Shown here piece by piece: positions 53,869 to 61,354 of a DNA stretch of 64,000 bases. Under the pieces are notes generated by a model. It was not told the DNA's origin, searched no databases, and worked only from the letters and a program-made list of their open reading frames with translations. The position numbers were made by a program, and so were the translations under genes. This DNA comes from a bacterium (GTDB lineage: Bacteria > Krumholzibacteriota > Krumholzibacteriia > JACNKJ01). The stretch spans positions 186,001-250,000 of the forward strand of contig JAAEPZ010000538.1 in assembly GCA_024231955.1 (NCBI GenBank), read 5' to 3'. The number at the start of each line of letters is the position of its first letter. Within the stretch, counting starts at the first letter, position 1.

Positions 53869-54303
53869 ATGATCGGAAAAGAGATCCTGACTACGCAGCA
53901 TCGAGAGATTGAGGGAGTGATTGAGGAGATTCGCGGATGCCTGAATCGGCAGGAAACTGCCAAAGATGCCCGGATCACCAAAAGGCTCCTGTGCAACCTG
54001 ATCAGTCGATTGAACAACCACACGCTTCTGGAGGATGGACAGGTCTATCCGGCTCTCCTCGAAAGTTCAAGCAAGCCGCTCAGGGATCTTGCCGAATCTT
54101 TCCAATCCGAGATGGAGGGGATCAGGGAGTCCTATACGGAATTCTTCGGAAAGTGGATACATGTCGAGATGATCGAGGACCATATCGAAAGCTTCAATCA
54201 CGACGCGAATATGATCTTCAATTCGTTGATTCGTCGATTTGCCCAGGAGGAGAAAGAGCTCTTTCCCAAGGCGACAACCCTCGTCAAGGCTGCTTCGGCC
54301 TGA
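53869..54303 (+). CDS. Hemerythrin-like (HHE) domain protein
   Basis: 144 residues, all helical, with a GGAAGAGGAAG ribosome-binding region. The spaced metal-ligand residues of the HHE family are seen: LTTQHREIEGVIEEI (first His), LISRLNNHTLLEDGQVYPALLES (His and Glu), HIESFNHDANMIFNSLIRRFAQEEKELFP (late His and Glu). Such proteins bind a di-iron centre and sense or carry oxygen or nitric oxide, or protect iron-sulfur proteins. It lies between moxR and the DUF58 gene, on the same strand as both. A cytosolic protein. Confidence 0.82.
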   Translation: MIGKEILTTQHREIEGVIEEIRGCLNRQETAKDARITKRLLCNLISRLNNHTLLEDGQVYPALLESSSKPLRDLAESFQSEMEGIRESYTEFFGKWIHVEMIEDHIESFNHDANMIFNSLIRRFAQEEKELFPKATTLVKAASA

Positions 54304-54366
54304 ATTGACGATCCGGGTGCTTCAACACGGCCCTGACAGATCGCAGACCAGGATCAGCGCGCATCA

Positions 54367-54975
54367 TCAGTAGAATCTTTTGATCGTTCCGATATCCATG
54401 ACCTCGGCGGGACCGCAAGTCCCCGGAGCGACCAGACGCATCCCGATATTGCGGCCGCTGGACGCCTCCAGCCGCCAGGTTCCGTCGAATCGGGTCCAGT
54501 AGTTCCCACACGTTCCGCTGGCGCAACTGTCATCCAGACCGATTCCGGTATTGCCGGCGAGACTGATCCCGATTGCAAAGGTCTCACCCGGGAAAAAGTA
54601 GATGTTCTGGCTCCACAGCTCGATGTCTATCCAACCGGCCTCATCGCTGCTTGATGTGCCATGGCTGAAGCTCACGCCCGTGCTGGTCAGACTGCCGGGG
54701 GCGTTATCGAGATCGGCGCCTCTGGCCAGATAGACCTCACCAGCGGTATCCCCAAAGCCGTAAATGCGGAGAGTCGTCACGACCACCGAGCAGTCCCCCT
54801 CGACCTGAAACAGGCCGATTGCCATGTCGGCCCAGTCGGCGGCGGTGCCGAATGACTCAAAGGTGCCGTCATCGAACCCGTACTCATCCGGGCGATACTC
54901 ATCGGTGCGGATTGCCCCCACGGCGGGCTGGGCAGCCAGGTTGAGCAGTATCAACATGGCGATGAGGTGTTTCAT
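54367..54975 (-). CDS. Secreted beta-sandwich protein, divergent paralogue of the 56246 and 57236 genes
   Basis: 202 residues from the ATG at 54975 with GGAGAC ahead. A signal peptide (LIAMLILLNLAAQPAVG) is followed by YGFDDGTFESFGTAADWADMAIGLFQVEG, TTLRIYGFGDTAGEVYL, GWIDIELWSQNIYFFPGETFAIGISL, DDSCASGTCGNYWTRFDGTW and the end DIGTIKRFY. The same landmarks, in the same order, occur in the tandem pair downstream, so it belongs to their family but is more diverged. The C-x5-C pair could be a disulfide. Exported, probably surface or periplasmic; function unknown. It is inserted on the opposite strand between the hemerythrin-like and DUF58 genes. Confidence 0.78.
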   Translation of the reverse strand: MKHLIAMLILLNLAAQPAVGAIRTDEYRPDEYGFDDGTFESFGTAADWADMAIGLFQVEGDCSVVVTTLRIYGFGDTAGEVYLARGADLDNAPGSLTSTGVSFSHGTSSSDEAGWIDIELWSQNIYFFPGETFAIGISLAGNTGIGLDDSCASGTCGNYWTRFDGTWRLEASSGRNIGMRLVAPGTCGPAEVMDIGTIKRFY

Positions 54976-55166
54976 GTCGGTCTCCAGCGCTTCAGTGTGA
55001 ATTCGGGGTCGCAATACCCGATGATGCCGATCCTGCGAATATGCTGCTCAATGATAACGCATCCCGGGCCGTTTGACGAGGATCAGGCGGAGGTGAAGTC
55101 CCTGTAGCCCGCGCCGGGAACCGCGCTCCGACTTCTGTCTATAGACAACTCGATATCGAGAGGTGC

Positions 55167-55195
55167 TTGGCCACTCTCCCAATCACTGTTATAGT
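55167..55195 (+). promoter_or_regulatory. Promoter for the DUF58 gene
   Basis: TTGGCC (55167-55172) and TATAGT (55190-55195) with 17-base spacing, plus TG one base before the -10. It lies 60 bases ahead of the DUF58 start, so this gene has its own promoter. Confidence 0.45.
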
Positions 55196-55254
55196 ACGAG
55201 GTGATCGACACCCTTTAGGTGTCGCGGAATCGCTCTATCCATCGGGAGCTCATC

Positions 55255-56169
55255 GTGACAGCTCAAGCCGCAACCCGTCTCCGCCGTTTCCTGGATCCGG
55301 AGGTCGTCAGCCAGCTCGACAACATGGAGCTGATGGCTCGCCTGGTCGTGGAGGGGTTCATCGCCGGGCTGCACAGGAGCCCTTTTCACGGCTTTTCGGT
55401 CGAGTTTTCCGAGTATCGCCCCTATATCCCGGGGGAACCGGCAAGTCGGGTGGACTGGAAGGCTTTCGCCCGCACCGATCGACACTTCGTGAAGCTCTTC
55501 GAGGAGGAGACCAACCTCCGCGGCACCCTGTTGCTCGACGGCAGTCGCTCGATGGATTTTTCGGGCGACCCGCATCGCGTCACCAAGTTCCGCTATGCCA
55601 GTATGTTGACGGCCGGCCTGGCCTATCTGCTCATCCACCAGCAGGACGCCGTCGGTCTGATCACCTTTGATGAGCAGATCCGGCGGATTCTCCCCGCCCG
55701 CTCGGTCAGGCGGCATCTCTACGATCTCCTGATCGCCCTCGAACAGAACGAACCGGGTGGGATGACCGATGTCGGCGACGCACTTCACCGCGCTGCGGAG
55801 CGGGTGGGGCGCCGGGGGCTGGTGATTCTGCTCAGCGATCTATTGGACGATCCCGAGCGGGTGCTGGCCGGGCTCAAGCATTTCCGACATAGAGGTCATG
55901 AGGTTCTGGTATTCCATATCCTGGATCCGCTGGAGCGGGATCTCGATATCCGGCGCGAGGTGCGTCTGGAGGATCTGGAGACGGGGGAGCATCTGCGGAC
56001 TCAGCCCTGGTTCATCCGCAAGGAGGTCGGGGAGCGGGTGGATGCCTGGGTGAGGGGGCTTGAAAGCGAATGTCGCACCCATCGCATCGAGTACGTGCCG
56101 CTTACCACCGATATGCCCTTCGATATTGCCCTGCGCAGGGTTCTCGACCATCGCGCCCGCGTTGGTTGA
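55255..56169 (+). CDS. DUF58 / VWA-like protein, MoxR partner
   Basis: 304 residues from a GTG at 55255 with GGGAG eight bases upstream; another GTG twelve codons earlier is less likely. The family signature LVVEGFIAGLHRSPFHGFSVEFSEYRPYIPGEPASRVDWKAFART is complete. The von Willebrand-like domain has the metal-site motif LLLDGSRSMDF, then VGLITFDEQIR, GGMTDVGDALH and GLVILLSDLLDD. There are no membrane helices, so this is the soluble type. Such proteins act with MoxR ATPases in assembly of envelope or metalloprotein complexes. Here the pair is split by a hemerythrin-like gene and an opposite-strand secreted-protein gene. Confidence 0.93.
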   Translation: MTAQAATRLRRFLDPEVVSQLDNMELMARLVVEGFIAGLHRSPFHGFSVEFSEYRPYIPGEPASRVDWKAFARTDRHFVKLFEEETNLRGTLLLDGSRSMDFSGDPHRVTKFRYASMLTAGLAYLLIHQQDAVGLITFDEQIRRILPARSVRRHLYDLLIALEQNEPGGMTDVGDALHRAAERVGRRGLVILLSDLLDDPERVLAGLKHFRHRGHEVLVFHILDPLERDLDIRREVRLEDLETGEHLRTQPWFIRKEVGERVDAWVRGLESECRTHRIEYVPLTTDMPFDIALRRVLDHRARVG

Positions 56170-56192
56170 TCCCGCTTTGCACCACTGGACAT

Positions 56193-56222
56193 AAAAAAAC
56201 CGGGAGGCTTGCGCCTCCCGGT
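56193..56222 (-). terminator. Rho-independent terminator of the first tandem paralogue
   Basis: Arms ACCGGGAGGC (56222-56213 on the minus strand) and GCCTCCCGGT (56208-56199) with a four-base loop, followed by seven T. It may also stop the convergent DUF58 transcript. Confidence 0.92.
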
Positions 56223-56245
56223 AAATCAAACTGTTTGGTCCGGTA

Positions 56246-56881
56246 CTAGTACAGGGCCTTGACGGAGCTCATGGAAGCGGCTTCGCTGGCAGTCTGACCG
56301 GTGACAACGACGCGGATACCATTGTTCTTGGCATACGCTGAATCGAGGCCCCAGGCGCCATCGTAGCTCGCCCAGTAGTAACCACAATCCACGCCGTCCA
56401 CACAGTCGGACAGGCCAACGCCATCGGCGCCATCAAATGTCACACCAACGGCGATGATTTCGCCACCGGCATAAACGAGGCCCAGGCTACCCATGTCAAC
56501 GTCGAGCCACACGGACTCGTCGAAGGCGGTGGTGCCGGCGTTGAAGGTGACGGTTGTCGCATAAGGAGCGGCAGGAGCGGTCGCCAGGTCGGCGGTGTCG
56601 TCCATCATGACGGCGTGGTCCTGATCACCAAAGAAGTAAATACGCATTGTGGTCAGTGTCCAGTCGCCGGCGGGAGCTTCGAAAACGCCGATGGTCATGT
56701 CGGACCAGTCAGGGGTCGAGCCGAAGCCGGAGAAGATACCATCATCATAACCGAGTTCAACATCGTCACGATCAAGGCTCGCGGGCGAGGTAACAACGCT
56801 GTCGAAAGTGACAGCCTGACGGGCCAGGACCGGGGTAGCGATAAGGGCGATCAGCGCCAGCAAAGTGATAACTTTACGCAT
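56246..56881 (-). CDS. Secreted beta-sandwich protein, tandem paralogue A
   Basis: 211 residues with GGAG before the ATG. The signal peptide MRKVITLLALIALIATPVLA is identical to that of paralogue B. Mature landmarks: DDVELGYDDGIFSGFGSTPDWSDMTIGVFEAPAG, LTTMRIYFFGDQDHAVMMDDTAD, VWLDVDMGSLGLVYAGGEIIAVGVTFDG, LSDCVDGVDCGYYWASYDGAWGLDS, then NNGIRVVVTG and the end SSVKALY. The D-D-G-x-F and late Trp/Gly strands resemble beta-sandwich modules common in secreted proteins of these phyla. It has its own promoter and terminator. Abundant secretion is suggested by the strong signals, but no function is known. Confidence 0.88.
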   Translation of the reverse strand: MRKVITLLALIALIATPVLARQAVTFDSVVTSPASLDRDDVELGYDDGIFSGFGSTPDWSDMTIGVFEAPAGDWTLTTMRIYFFGDQDHAVMMDDTADLATAPAAPYATTVTFNAGTTAFDESVWLDVDMGSLGLVYAGGEIIAVGVTFDGADGVGLSDCVDGVDCGYYWASYDGAWGLDSAYAKNNGIRVVVTGQTASEAASMSSVKALY

Positions 56882-56993
56882 GGGGGATCTCCATAGGGAT
56901 TGAGATGAAAGTCAGTAATCGAAATCCTACCTGAACTCCATCTGAAGGTCGGGTAGTTATTCCGTTGCAGCCCAGTTGGGTGCGATAACGGCG

Positions 56994-57023
56994 ATTATAC
57001 ACTGCCAGGATTGTGTAAGACAA
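56994..57023 (-). promoter_or_regulatory. Promoter of paralogue A
   Basis: On the minus strand TTGTCT (57023-57018) and TATAAT (56999-56994) with 18-base spacing. A short hairpin (56967-56983; CCC/GGG with GCA/TGC and one bulge) follows near the start point. Confidence 0.55.
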
Positions 57024-57170
57024 GGGTGACGATCATGTATGGCGAAAATGTATTTGAGTTTAAAGGACTTACAACAAAGAGCACCAAAAACAGGCTGTAG
57101 TGTTACACGCATGATTAATAAGGGGCGGATGAGAATTGAGCAGTGGTTTGATCTGCACGCGAGTGACATC

Positions 57171-57199
57171 AAAAAAACCGGGAGGCTGGCGCCTCCCGG
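57171..57199 (-). terminator. Rho-independent terminator of paralogue B
   Basis: Arms CCGGGAGGC (57199-57191) and GCCTCCCGG (57186-57178) with a four-base loop, followed by seven T. It is nearly identical to the terminator at 56193-56222. Confidence 0.92.
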
Positions 57200-57235
57200 A
57201 ATATCAAACATGAAACTTCGTAGGGTCCGGTACTA

Positions 57236-57862
57236 CTAGTACAGGGCCTTGATGGAGCTCATGGAAGCGGCTTCGCTGGCGGTTCCACCAGTGATGACGC
57301 AACGCAGACCATTGTTCTTGTCATAATCGGAATCGAGGCCCCAGGCGCCATTGTAGCTCGCCCAGTAGTAACCACAATCCACGCCGGCCACACAGTCGGA
57401 CAGGCCCATGCCTTCGGAGCCATCAAAGGCTGCACCGATAGCAATGATGTCGCCACCATTGAAGATGAGGCCCAGGCCACTCATGTCGGCATCAATCCAT
57501 GCCGCTTCGGCCCACTCGACGCCACCAGCGAACATGACGCCGGTGCCATAAGGAGCTGCAGGAGGTGTGGCCAGGTCGGCAGTGTCATCCATCAGAACTT
57601 CATGGTCGGGACCGAAGAAGAAGGTCCGGTAGGTTGTCAGTGTCCAGTTGCCTGCGGGCACTTCAAACACGCCGAGGGTCATGTCGGTCCAGTCCGGGGA
57701 GGTTCCGTAGCTGGGGAAAACGCCATCGTCATAGCCGAGTTCGACATCGTCACGATCGAGGCTCGTGTTCGCTGTCATGACGTCAACATTGACGGCCTGG
57801 CGGGCCAGAACGGGGGTTGCGATGAGCGCGATGAGCGCCAGAAGAGTGATAACTTTACGCAT
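57236..57862 (-). CDS. Secreted beta-sandwich protein, tandem paralogue B
   Basis: 208 residues with GGAG nine bases before the ATG. Same signal peptide as paralogue A. Mature landmarks: DDVELGYDDGVFPSYGTSPDWTDMTLGVFEVPAG, TYRTFFFGPDHEVLMDDTAD, AAWIDADMSGLGLIFNGGDIIAIGAAFDG, LSDCVAGVDCGYYWASYNGAWGLDS, NNGLRCVITG and the end SSIKALY. It differs from A mostly in the middle strands and by an extra Cys near the end (LRCVITG). A promoter and a highly structured leader lie upstream. Function unknown. Confidence 0.88.
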   Translation of the reverse strand: MRKVITLLALIALIATPVLARQAVNVDVMTANTSLDRDDVELGYDDGVFPSYGTSPDWTDMTLGVFEVPAGNWTLTTYRTFFFGPDHEVLMDDTADLATPPAAPYGTGVMFAGGVEWAEAAWIDADMSGLGLIFNGGDIIAIGAAFDGSEGMGLSDCVAGVDCGYYWASYNGAWGLDSDYDKNNGLRCVITGGTASEAASMSSIKALY

Positions 57863-57898
57863 TGGTATTACTCCATGATGTTAAGCCAGTGAGATGCA

Positions 57899-57987
57899 GC
57901 TTGTCTTGCAACAAGCACATTCTTTCCGCTCGGTCAGATTGGGAGCGAAGAATGTTGTGAGATCACATAGCAGCTTGCTGTATGTGA
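57899..57987 (-). promoter_or_regulatory. Structured 5-prime leader of paralogue B: three hairpins
   Basis: Hairpin 1: TCACATA (57963-57969) with TATGTGA (57981-57987), extended by CAGC/GCTG, right at the predicted start point. Hairpin 2: ACATTCTT (57917-57924) with AAGAATGT (57948-57955), extended by CGCTC/GAGCG after a two-base bulge. Hairpin 3: GCTTGT (57899-57904) with ACAAGC (57911-57916). Three consecutive helices in one 125-base leader suggest RNA stabilisation or regulation. Confidence 0.5.
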
Positions 57988-57994
57988 CAGTCAG

Positions 57995-58024
57995 ATTATA
58001 CAGGGATACAAGTGGGCAATACAA
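57995..58024 (-). promoter_or_regulatory. Promoter of paralogue B
   Basis: On the minus strand TTGTAT (58024-58019) and a perfect TATAAT (58000-57995) with 18-base spacing, the same layout as the paralogue A promoter. Confidence 0.6.
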
Positions 58025-58536
58025 GTCCGATCATGTAGGAAATGTCAGAATTTCACTGCCATGCCGTCAATAATGGGCTGAAATTGGTCATGTGTATATT
58101 AGGTAAAGTTTAAGATAATCAAATATACCATCATAACTCGTTGTGGCGTAGCCTGTTGGATAGCTTTCCCTTGTTATACTGATTCAAGCGAATGTAATTT
58201 TCACATTTGGATTATGATAGATAAACATCGATGCCGTGCTTGAATATCGCGTGATTGAATCTCATTAGGAACACAAAGGTGTCAGTTCCACCGCCAGCCC
58301 TTTTCAAATTATCTCCGTTACCAGATATTGAATGCCTGATTGCACACTCCACCTACATTGATTCTTTCAGGTTCCACACGCAGTGGGGCAATAGCGCATT
58401 AAATCCCCGATTGCTAAAATTGGATGCGCATTTAGACTATTCAGGGTATGTATTGCCCTAGCTCAACGGATTCGCTGATCCAGCCGATATTCGGTAAAGG
58501 TCATCCTTATCCAGAGGTCGTTGCCGGGAGGGTTTG

Positions 58537-59394
58537 ATGACTGGAAGAGACAGCAATATGTCCGGTCGGTACTGCGTCGTCACAGGAGCCAGCTCGGGCA
58601 TCGGCCAGGTGACGGCCCTGGAGCTGGCTAAGATGGGAGCCTACGTGATCTTGGTCTGTCGCGACAAAGCCCGTGGTGAGCTGGCGCGGGAGATGATCCG
58701 GCGGGAGAGCGGCAGTAATTCGGTGGATCTGTTTCTGGCGGACCTCTCCTCCCAGGCGTCGATCTGGAAGTTGGCCGCGGAGCTCAAGGGGCGGTTCCCG
58801 CGGCTGCATGTGCTGGTGAACAATGCCGGGGCGATATTCCCCGAGCGACGCTTGAATGCCGAGGGCCTGGAGATGACCTTCGCCCTCAATCATATCGCCT
58901 ACTTCCTTTTGAGTAATCTGCTCCTGGATGTCATGAAGGATTCCCCGTCGCGGATTATCAATGTCGCATCAAGGGCCCATGTGCGGGGCAAGATCAATCT
59001 GGAAGATCTGCAGGCCGAGCGGGGCTGGTCGCCCATGGGGTCATACGCGGCCTCCAAGCTGGCGAACATCCTGTTCACGCGTGAGTTCGCGCGACGCCTG
59101 CGCGGTTCGAAAGTCACGGTCAACTGCCTGCACCCCGGCGTTGTCGCGAGTCGGTTCGGCAGCAGTGGGCCGGTGGGTATGCGCCTCGTCTACAAACTGC
59201 TGCGGCCTATCCTGTTGAGCAACGAGCGGGGGGCGGATACGGTGATCCATCTGGCGAGTTCACCCGAGGTGGAGGGTGTTTCGGGCGAGTATTTCGTGGG
59301 GAGGATCGAAAAGGCGCCGTCACGCAGGGCGCGCAACGGCGAGGCGGCGTCGGGACTGTGGAAAGCCAGTGCCGCGATCACACGTGTTGGTTAG
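58537..59394 (+). CDS. Short-chain dehydrogenase/reductase (retinol-dehydrogenase-like)
   Basis: 285 residues from the ATG at 58537 with GGGAGGG before it. Classical SDR: cofactor loop TGASSGIGQVTALELA, the DLSS-type motif LADLSSQAS, VLVNNAGAI, the structural Asn in LNHIAYFLL, the catalytic Ser in INVASRAH, and SYAASKLANILF with Tyr and Lys; LHPGVVASRFG follows. The sequence around these motifs is closest in style to the retinol dehydrogenase/WW-oxidoreductase group, probably NADP-linked because of the basic R-D-K after strand 2. The substrate is unknown. The methyltransferase gene begins 55 bases later and may be co-transcribed. Confidence 0.92.
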   Translation: MTGRDSNMSGRYCVVTGASSGIGQVTALELAKMGAYVILVCRDKARGELAREMIRRESGSNSVDLFLADLSSQASIWKLAAELKGRFPRLHVLVNNAGAIFPERRLNAEGLEMTFALNHIAYFLLSNLLLDVMKDSPSRIINVASRAHVRGKINLEDLQAERGWSPMGSYAASKLANILFTREFARRLRGSKVTVNCLHPGVVASRFGSSGPVGMRLVYKLLRPILLSNERGADTVIHLASSPEVEGVSGEYFVGRIEKAPSRRARNGEAASGLWKASAAITRVG

Positions 59395-59448
59395 ATGGGA
59401 TAGCTGGATCAGGTGCGCCGGCAGGCGCCCGTAGAATTGGAGTCGGAT

Positions 59449-60237
59449 ATGGACTACGGTGGCTATGATGACTTTGTGGCGGAGTTCTACGACTACGTGA
59501 ATCCGTATATTGAGCGCGATGACATCAACTTCTATATAGAGGAGGGGCTGCGGGCGCGTGGTCCGGTGCTGGAGCTCGGCTGCGGTACGGGGCGCGTGAT
59601 GCTGCAGATGGCGCGTGCGGGTGTGGAGGTCGTGGGTCTGGACCTTTCGCCGTCGATGCTGGCTATCTGCGTGGAGCGGCTGGCCCGGGAGCAGGAGAAT
59701 GTCCGTGTGCGCACCCGTTTGACGCTGGGCGATATCCGCAATTTCGATCTCGGCCGCACTTTCCGCCTTGTCACTCTGCCCTTTCGCGTCTTTCAGCACC
59801 TGCTTACCGTTGAACATCAGAAGTCCTGTCTGGCGAGTATCGGGAAACACATGATTGCGGGTGATCATCTCATTCTCGACCTGTTCAACCCCTCACTTGA
59901 AATGCTGGTGGACAAGAGGCGGGAAGAGCCCCACGACAGGGAACCGGAGTTCGTGATGCCCGACGGCAGGATCGTCACCCGCTCTCATCGCGTGGGTAAT
60001 TGCGATCTTAATCGGCAGATCATGGACTGCGAGTTGATCTACAACATTGCACATGAGAACGGGAAAACGGAGCACCGGGTGCATGCGTTTCAGCTGCGCT
60101 GGTTCTATCGTTACGAGATCGAACATCTGCTGGCGCTGACGGGCTTCACTGTGGAGGCGGTTTACGGTGATTATGATCGCTGCGATTTCGGCGCGAAGCA
60201 GCCGGGCGAACAGATAGTCGTGGCGACGAAGAACTGA
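59449..60237 (+). CDS. Class I SAM-dependent methyltransferase
   Basis: 262 residues from the ATG at 59449 with TTGGAG upstream. The N-terminus MDYGGYDDFVAEFYDYVNPYI is typical of small-molecule methyltransferases. The SAM-binding core is plain: VLELGCGTGRVMLQMARAGVEVVGLDLSPSMLAI (motifs I and post-I), LTLGDIRNFDLG (motif II) and LVTLPFRVFQHLLT. C-terminal strands (RWFYRYEIEHLLALTGFTVEAVYGDYD) match the Methyltransf_25/11 class. The acceptor is unknown. Cytosolic, probably in an operon with the SDR gene. Confidence 0.9.
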   Translation: MDYGGYDDFVAEFYDYVNPYIERDDINFYIEEGLRARGPVLELGCGTGRVMLQMARAGVEVVGLDLSPSMLAICVERLAREQENVRVRTRLTLGDIRNFDLGRTFRLVTLPFRVFQHLLTVEHQKSCLASIGKHMIAGDHLILDLFNPSLEMLVDKRREEPHDREPEFVMPDGRIVTRSHRVGNCDLNRQIMDCELIYNIAHENGKTEHRVHAFQLRWFYRYEIEHLLALTGFTVEAVYGDYDRCDFGAKQPGEQIVVATKN

Positions 60238-60254
60238 GAAGTCCGGTTTGATAT

Positions 60255-60294
60255 AAAAGTGATTCACCTCCTCCGCGGGGCAACTTCACTTTTT
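60255..60294 (+). terminator. Probable terminator of the SDR-methyltransferase unit
   Basis: Arms AAAAGTGA (60255-60262) and TCACTTTT (60286-60293) pair perfectly, with a 23-base inner part that includes a small GC stem, ending in five T. Confidence 0.55.
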
Positions 60295-60488
60295 GGGCAA
60301 GCTCGTAGTCGGCAACGACATGGCGTATTGATTGCCTGCCTTTGGAACTGTGGCAATCTGATCACTTGCCAGACTGCGGAAATCAGGGCAGATTCCCAAT
60401 AGATCTACCGGATACCAAAGTTCGATTCGAGTGCCTGCCGGCTGTCCGTCAGCCCGCGGGTGCGGTGAATCATTAAAAAGGGATCGAT

Positions 60489-60845
60489 ATGACCACTAAC
60501 GATAAAAGCGGCGGCATCGCCATCCTCGTCACCCGTGACGGTATGGGCTCCTCGAGCATTACGCTTCAGCACAAGCTGATACAGACCTTCCTCTCTATAA
60601 TAGAGGAGAACGGTCAGTTGCCCGGCGCCATCTGCTTCTACACCGACGGTGTGAAACTTGTTGTCGAGGGTTCACCGGTACTGGCCGAACTCCGATCGCT
60701 CGAAGCCAAGGGGGTTCATTTGATTGTCTGCAAGACCTGCCTCGACACCCACGGCATCGCCGATCAGGTGGCGGTGGGCGTAGTCGGGGGCATGGGTGAT
60801 ATCGTCGCGGCGCAGTGGCTGGCAGACAAGGTCATCACGCTATGA
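60489..60845 (+). CDS. DsrE/YedF-like sulfur or selenium metabolism protein
   Basis: 118 residues. The sequence follows the C-terminal domain of YedF-type proteins: GIAILVTRDGMGSSSITLQHKLIQTFLSIIEENGQLPGAICFYTDGVKLVVEGSPVLAELRSLEAKGVHLIVCKTCLD and the end VITL. The cysteines in LIVCKTCLD occupy the persulfide/selenium carrier position. The N-terminal TusA/SirA domain of full YedF is absent, so it is a stand-alone DsrE-fold protein. The stop overlaps the next start by four bases. Cytosolic; a role in sulfur relay is likely but not proven. Confidence 0.83.
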   Translation: MTTNDKSGGIAILVTRDGMGSSSITLQHKLIQTFLSIIEENGQLPGAICFYTDGVKLVVEGSPVLAELRSLEAKGVHLIVCKTCLDTHGIADQVAVGVVGGMGDIVAAQWLADKVITL

Positions 60846-61354
60846 TGCCCACCAGCACCAAACGGCTGTGGATCGCCTTCGTCATTTTCCTCCTCATGGG
60901 CATCACCTTTGGTGTCGGAACCATGGTTGGTATCGCACTTTCGGAAAAACGGATCGTCATCTCTCTCAAGTCTGCCGATAACCGTTTCGAAGCCATAGTG
61001 CGCTCGGGCTTCACTTTCGATCCTCCCAAACACTCGCTCTGGCTGCGGAATGTGGCCTCGGGCGAGCAGAGACTGCTCGCGCATCTGCGAGAGGGGCTGG
61101 ATAGCTGTGATGTAGTCGTCTGGTCCGAAAACGGCGATCGGGTAGCCTTTCTGTTGGGCTTCACCCGGTTGCTGGTCTATGAGTCGGCCGGCGGTCAGCA
61201 GATTTTCGAGGGTGAACTTGTGGACGCGGCCCAGCAGGCCGAGGGGATGTGCGTCCGCGGTCTGGAGTTCCTCCCCGGGGGCGATGGTGTCCGCTTCGGC
61301 ATCACATACCGCGACAGGGCCGGTCGAGTCTCGCTCTCCAGCATCGCATTCTAG
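60842..61354 (+). CDS. Membrane-anchored protein of unknown function
   Basis: 170 residues from the ATG at 60842 (ATGATG, so either ATG may serve), overlapping the DsrE-like stop by four bases. One N-terminal membrane helix (LWIAFVIFLLMGITFGVGTMVGIAL) anchors a beta-rich domain: RFEAIVRSGFTFDPPKHSLWLRNV, VVVWSENGDRVAFLLGFTRLLVYES, VRGLEFLPGGDGVRFGITYRDRAG. The phrase WSENGDRVAFL looks like one PD40/TolB blade, but the protein is too short for a propeller. No family is recognised. Translation is coupled to the DsrE-like protein. Confidence 0.7.
   Translation: MMPTSTKRLWIAFVIFLLMGITFGVGTMVGIALSEKRIVISLKSADNRFEAIVRSGFTFDPPKHSLWLRNVASGEQRLLAHLREGLDSCDVVVWSENGDRVAFLLGFTRLLVYESAGGQQIFEGELVDAAQQAEGMCVRGLEFLPGGDGVRFGITYRDRAGRVSLSSIAF

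Larger units (their letters stand above)
56882..57235. other. Spacer between tandem paralogues
   Basis: About 350 bases holding the promoter and leader of paralogue A (56994-57023 and downstream) and the terminator of paralogue B (57171-57199). A small 66-codon plus-strand frame at 57039-57239 is not credible as a gene because it crosses the terminator. Confidence 0.6.
56193..57862 (-). repeat. Tandem gene duplication with duplicated terminators
   Basis: Two units on the minus strand, each a 0.63-kb gene plus the same terminator stem (CCGGGAGGC and GCCTCCCGG with a run of T). Long DNA stretches of the two genes are near-identical, for example at the 3-prime ends around 56255-56420 and 57241-57410. 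The duplication is recent enough for both to keep the same signal peptide. Confidence 0.85.
57863..58536. other. Long AT-rich intergenic region
   Basis: About 670 bases. The first 160 hold the leader and promoter of paralogue B. The rest (about 58025-58500) is clearly more AT-rich than the flanking genes and contains no supported gene; a 68-codon plus-strand frame at 58255-58461 has no ribosome-binding site or recognisable content. It may be a decayed gene or the SDR gene's promoter region. Confidence 0.5.

Noticed and set aside
57039..57239. 66-codon plus-strand frame between the tandem paralogues
   Set aside because: It runs through the paralogue B terminator and ends in the paralogue gene; no independent evidence of coding.
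58255..58461. 68-codon plus-strand frame in the AT-rich spacer
   Set aside because: No ribosome-binding site, no recognisable composition or homology; most likely chance.
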